A stretch of 64,000 nucleotides of DNA from Corynebacterium minutissimum. Lineage in GTDB: Bacteria > Actinomycetota > Actinomycetes > Mycobacteriales > Mycobacteriaceae. The stretch lies in assembly GCF_016889765.1 (NCBI RefSeq), contig NZ_CP069533.1:1-64000 (forward strand). The letters run 5' to 3'. Each line of letters starts with the position of its first letter. Position 1 is the first letter of the stretch. The notes beneath the pieces were generated by a model. The model did no database searches. It saw nothing but the letters and a program-made list of their open reading frames with translations, and was not told where the DNA came from. The position numbers and the translations under genes were made by a program. Positions 61,427 through 64,000 of this stretch are shown piece after piece.

Positions 61427-61511
61427 GTGCACTCCTCACCTTTCTGAGCGACCTTACTCGTCTTCTCTCGACTCTAGTCAACCCCGGTTCGCAGCCTCGC
61501 ACTTGCCCTTA

Positions 61512-61517
61512 TATCCT
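61512..61517 (+). promoter_or_regulatory. -10 box of the hydrolase/OsmC gene (TATCCT)
   Basis: TATCCT ends 7 nt before ATG 61525, fitting a leaderless transcript and fixing the start. Confidence 0.6.
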
Positions 61518-61524
61518 TATTGGC

Positions 61525-62712
61525 ATGCAATCCGTGAACGTGACGCTCCCCTCCAGTACCGGCACCGCGATGGCCGGAACTATCGACTTCCCTGACACCC
61601 CACCACAAGCTTTCGCTATCTTCGCGCACTGCTTTGCCGGCTCCCGCCACACGCCGGGTGCGGCCCGCGTGAGCAAGCAGCTTACCAACTTCGGCATCGC
61701 CACCCTACGCTTTGATTTTCCTGGTCTTGGCCAGTCCGAAGGTAACTTTGGGGAGACCAACTTCAGCCAGAACGTCGCGGACATTCAGGCTGCCGCTGAG
61801 TGGCTGAGCAATAATTACTCTGCCCCGCAGCTACTCATGGGCCACTCGCTGGGTGGCGCTGCTTCCCTCGCAGCGGCAAACGGCATTCGCTCCCTTAAGG
61901 CTGTGGCCACTATTGGCGCACCGTTTGATCCAGCGCACTCCGTTCTTCATTACGCCGACAAGATTGGTGAGGTCGACGCCAATGGCGAGGTTGAAGTCAC
62001 CCTTGGCGGTCGCGCGCTGACGATTTCCCGCCACTTCCTCGAGGATCTGGCTGAGACCAACCCGGAGACCTACCTGCCGCGCCTGCGCAAACCGCTGCTT
62101 TTGCTGCACTCCCCGATTGATCAGACCGTCGGCATCGATAACGCCCAGAACATCTTCCTCACCACGCGCTACCCCAAATCCCTCGTGGCCTTGGACAAGG
62201 CAGACCACCTCGTGACGAAGCAAGGCGCCGCGGCGCGCGCTGCGGATCTCATTGGGGCTTGGGCTGAGCAGTACATTGTGCCGGAAAACCTCCCGGAGCC
62301 CGTCGACGCTGCGACCGCCGTCGCCATTCCGGCAATGGGCTCGCGCATGGGAGTCATCGTACGCAGCAACGAGCACACCGTTACTGCTGACCGCACAAAG
62401 AAGGACGGCGGCAAGGGCCAAGGCTTTACGGCTGAAGGTCTGCTCATGTCGGCCCTCGCCACCGCTACCACCCAAACTCTGAAGGCTGCGGGCAAGGAAC
62501 ACAAGGTCGATGCTAAGGCTGTCGAGGCTATCAGCGTTACCGTCGCCCAGGATTCCGACTCCTCCTTTACACGCACCATTTCGCTTCCGGATTCCTTGAG
62601 TGCGGCTCAACGCACCGCGCTTGTCGACGCCTCCATGGCCACCCCCATCGACGCCCTCCTCAATGCCACCGTTACGACCACCATCGTGACGAACGAGGCC
62701 GTCAGCTCCTAG
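61525..62712 (+). CDS. Fused alpha/beta hydrolase and OsmC-like protein
   Basis: The 395-residue protein joins an alpha/beta hydrolase (residues 1 to about 250; nucleophile Ser108 in MGHSLGGAAS) to an OsmC-like domain (about 265-395). OsmC proteins reduce organic peroxides with two cysteines, but both positions are changed here. SALATATTQTL stands where a cysteine usually begins the central helix, and ASMATPIDALL replaces the second motif; the domain has no cysteine. The hydrolase part may be the active one. ATG 61525 follows a TATCCT box by 7 nt. ychJ follows after eight bases. Confidence 0.85.
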   Translation: MQSVNVTLPSSTGTAMAGTIDFPDTPPQAFAIFAHCFAGSRHTPGAARVSKQLTNFGIATLRFDFPGLGQSEGNFGETNFSQNVADIQAAAEWLSNNYSAPQLLMGHSLGGAASLAAANGIRSLKAVATIGAPFDPAHSVLHYADKIGEVDANGEVEVTLGGRALTISRHFLEDLAETNPETYLPRLRKPLLLLHSPIDQTVGIDNAQNIFLTTRYPKSLVALDKADHLVTKQGAAARAADLIGAWAEQYIVPENLPEPVDAATAVAIPAMGSRMGVIVRSNEHTVTADRTKKDGGKGQGFTAEGLLMSALATATTQTLKAAGKEHKVDAKAVEAISVTVAQDSDSSFTRTISLPDSLSAAQRTALVDASMATPIDALLNATVTTTIVTNEAVSS

Positions 62713-62720
62713 GCCCAGCA

Positions 62721-63119
62721 ATGATCGTTCTCAACCCTCTCGACTCAGGTGCTCGGTGCCCCTGCGGCACAGGTTTAACCTTTGGCGAATGTTGCTCGCG
62801 CTACCACGCGGGTACACCTGCGCCCTCGGCGGAGGCTCTTATGCGCTCCCGGTTTAGCGCTTTCGTCACCGGCGACGAAGACTACCTATTGCGCACCTGG
62901 GATCCTGAAACCCGCCCCGAGCGCCTGGATTTGGCCGATACCGGCATCCGCTTTTACCGCCTCGACATTATCGACACCGTCGCCGGTGGCCCACTCGATG
63001 ACTCCGGCATCGTCGAATTCGAGGCCTTCTACAAAGGTGCAGCGAAAGGTTCCCAGCGCGAGCGTTCCTCTTTCCGCCGCCAGGACGGGCTGTGGGTCTA
63101 CTCCGCTGGTGAGTTCTAG
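62721..63119 (+). CDS. YchJ/UPF0225 family SEC-C motif protein
   Basis: The 132-residue protein has an N-terminal SEC-C type zinc motif (CPCGTGLTFGECCSRYH) and an NTF2-like YchJ domain with ALMRSRFSAFVTGDEDYLLRTW. The role is unknown; SEC-C motifs often mediate protein contacts. It begins eight bases after the hydrolase/OsmC stop, so the two genes form an operon. Confidence 0.9.
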   Translation: MIVLNPLDSGARCPCGTGLTFGECCSRYHAGTPAPSAEALMRSRFSAFVTGDEDYLLRTWDPETRPERLDLADTGIRFYRLDIIDTVAGGPLDDSGIVEFEAFYKGAAKGSQRERSSFRRQDGLWVYSAGEF

Positions 63120-63238
63120 CGCCGCCGAGCAATCCCCTCGCCCTCTCAACCGCTGAGCGAAATACCCCCTGAACAGCAATTTGTTGAAGCGAATACCGCT
63201 GGTGTAATCTGTAGCAGTTGCACCAATGAGTGCGACGG

Positions 63239-63312
63239 CGGACTATGGCGCAGTTTGGTAGCGCACTACACTGGGGGTGTAGGGGTCGCAGGTTCAAATC
63301 CTGTTAGTCCGA
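63239..63312 (+). tRNA. tRNA-Pro (anticodon GGG)
   Basis: The 74 nt sequence folds as a cloverleaf. The acceptor arms are CGGACTA (63239-63245) and TAGTCCG (63305-63311) with discriminator A. The D-stem is GCGC/GCGC, and the anticodon stem CTACA/TGTAG encloses the loop CTGGGGG with anticodon GGG. The T-loop is TTCAAAT. The CCA end is not encoded. It reads CCC, and CCU by wobble. Confidence 0.95.
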
Positions 63313-63322
63313 CAGCTTTCCG

Positions 63323-63360
63323 GCTGGTCAGACAAGTTCTGACCAGCTTTCTTCGTTTTT
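63323..63360 (+). terminator. Terminator after tRNA-Pro
   Basis: GCTGGTCAG and CTGACCAGC form a 9 bp stem with a 7 nt loop, followed by TTTCTTCGTTTTT. It ends the tRNA transcript and lies next to the stop codon of the convergent ABC ATPase gene. Confidence 0.85.
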
Positions 63361-64000
63361 AATGTTCTTTCGCGCGAGTGTCATAGTCCACGAGCCCGTC
63401 GACAAGGTGAACTCGGCGAGGACTCGAGGCTGCGATGTCCTCATCGTGAGTAACCATGACGATCGTCGTGCCCGCAGCATTGATATCACGGAAGATGTCC
63501 ATCACTTGGCGGCTATTCTCACTGTCCAAAGCACCCGTGGGCTCATCAGCGAAGATGATGCGCGGTTTGTTGATCAACGCGCGGCAGATGCCGACTCTTT
63601 GGAGTTGGCCTCCCGAGGCTTCGGTAATGTCGCGGCGCGCTAGGGGTGCTACACCCAAGTTCTGCATGAGTTCGTGCGCTCGTTCCACGAGCTCATCCCG
63701 CGGCGCAAGGCCGGCAAGGAAGGCAGGGAAAATGATGTTGTCGAGCACATTGAGGTTAGTGAGCAGGTGGATCTGTTGGAAGACGAAGCCCATCTGTGTC
63801 AGTCGCAGTCGCGCCAATTCCTTCTGGCTGAGCTGGGTGAGGTCTTCGCCGCAGAGTGTCACCTCCCCCGAGGTAACGCTATCCATTCCACTGAGCGCAT
63901 AAAGCAGCGTGGATTTTCCTGACCCAGAAGGCCCGGTAATGGCCACCATGTCCCCGGCAGCAATGTCGACGCTAATTCCGTGAAGCACGGTGTTATCGCC
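63359..64000 (-). CDS. ABC transporter ATPase, MacB/LolD type (partial, 5' end outside window)
   Basis: The visible part covers about 213 codons of an ATPase of the MacB/LolD/FtsE group. Walker A GPSGSGKST, the signature EASGGQLQRVGICRAL, Walker B RIIFADEP and the switch His in VTHDED are all present. The frame continues to the window edge (GDNT just before VLHGIS), so the true start lies upstream, outside the window. A partner FtsX-like permease would be expected there. It could export a peptide or confer resistance to one. Confidence 0.88.
   Translation of the reverse strand, partial: GDNTVLHGISVDIAAGDMVAITGPSGSGKSTLLYALSGMDSVTSGEVTLCGEDLTQLSQKELARLRLTQMGFVFQQIHLLTNLNVLDNIIFPAFLAGLAPRDELVERAHELMQNLGVAPLARRDITEASGGQLQRVGICRALINKPRIIFADEPTGALDSENSRQVMDIFRDINAAGTTIVMVTHDEDIAASSPRRVHLVDGLVDYDTRAKEH

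Noticed and set aside
1..64000. CRISPR array, prophage or defence island
   Set aside because: No regularly spaced repeats, phage structural genes or cas genes were seen; the Cas4-like nuclease at 3790-4584 stands alone.

Overview
The window is a 64 kb piece of a high-GC actinobacterial chromosome, almost certainly a Corynebacterium. The evidence is the Pup ligase cluster (arc-dop-pup-pafA-pafB-pafC) with no 20S proteasome genes beside it, an OdhI protein whose N-terminus is nearly the C. glutamicum one, FtsR, SecA2, RbpA, separate lnt/ppm2 and ppm1 genes, a musEFGKI-type maltose importer and a ugp importer. Many genes start 6-8 nt after a TAnnnT -10 box, which fits the leaderless transcripts common in this group.

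Layout. 1-675 has no gene but holds two copies of a ~105 bp repeat with imperfect 13 bp inverted ends, around a hairpin-rich core. 676-6837 carries a Dcu-type C4-dicarboxylate carrier, formate-THF ligase, a RecB/Cas4-like nuclease, an M18 aminopeptidase and TrmI. 6874-13680 is the pupylation cluster plus PafBC. 13762-18065 holds tatA, tatC and helY. 18052-24405 holds a small trypsin-like protease without a signal peptide, an M24 peptidase, a DprE2-like reductase, a truncated cysteine-free CobG-like protein, FxsA, Lnt and Ppm1. 24586-31426 is the mus region, with a DUF4032 kinase-like gene inside it.

31499-37730 contains RbpA, a zinc-finger protein, YceI, a 54-residue membrane protein, a gene-free stretch with resolvase-site-like repeats, a BASS-family transporter and a ~970-codon FAD/Fe-S D-lactate dehydrogenase broken by one in-frame amber codon. 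37801-43254 is the ugp operon and a glycerophosphodiesterase, behind a direct repeat resembling a Pho box. 43311-50788 holds a CFA-synthase-like protein with a degraded SAM motif, Ndh, ThiD, a methyltransferase, CorA, a thioesterase and Gnd.

50892-56138 has two tandem paralogous membrane-anchored proteins, a DEAD-box helicase, a protein usually labelled 3-methyladenine glycosylase and a VWA-like surface protein. 56280-61426 is the minus-strand set secA2-odhI-ftsR-bfn-merR. The end has a hydrolase/OsmC fusion lacking the OsmC cysteines, YchJ, tRNA-Pro(GGG) and the 3' part of an ABC ATPase gene cut by the window edge.

No CRISPR array, rRNA, prophage or intact insertion sequence was seen. The best candidates for something undescribed are the repeat pair at 63-506, the tandem paralogs at 50892-52869, and several proteins that keep a family fold but have lost catalytic residues (CobG-like, CFA-like, OsmC domain, VWA).
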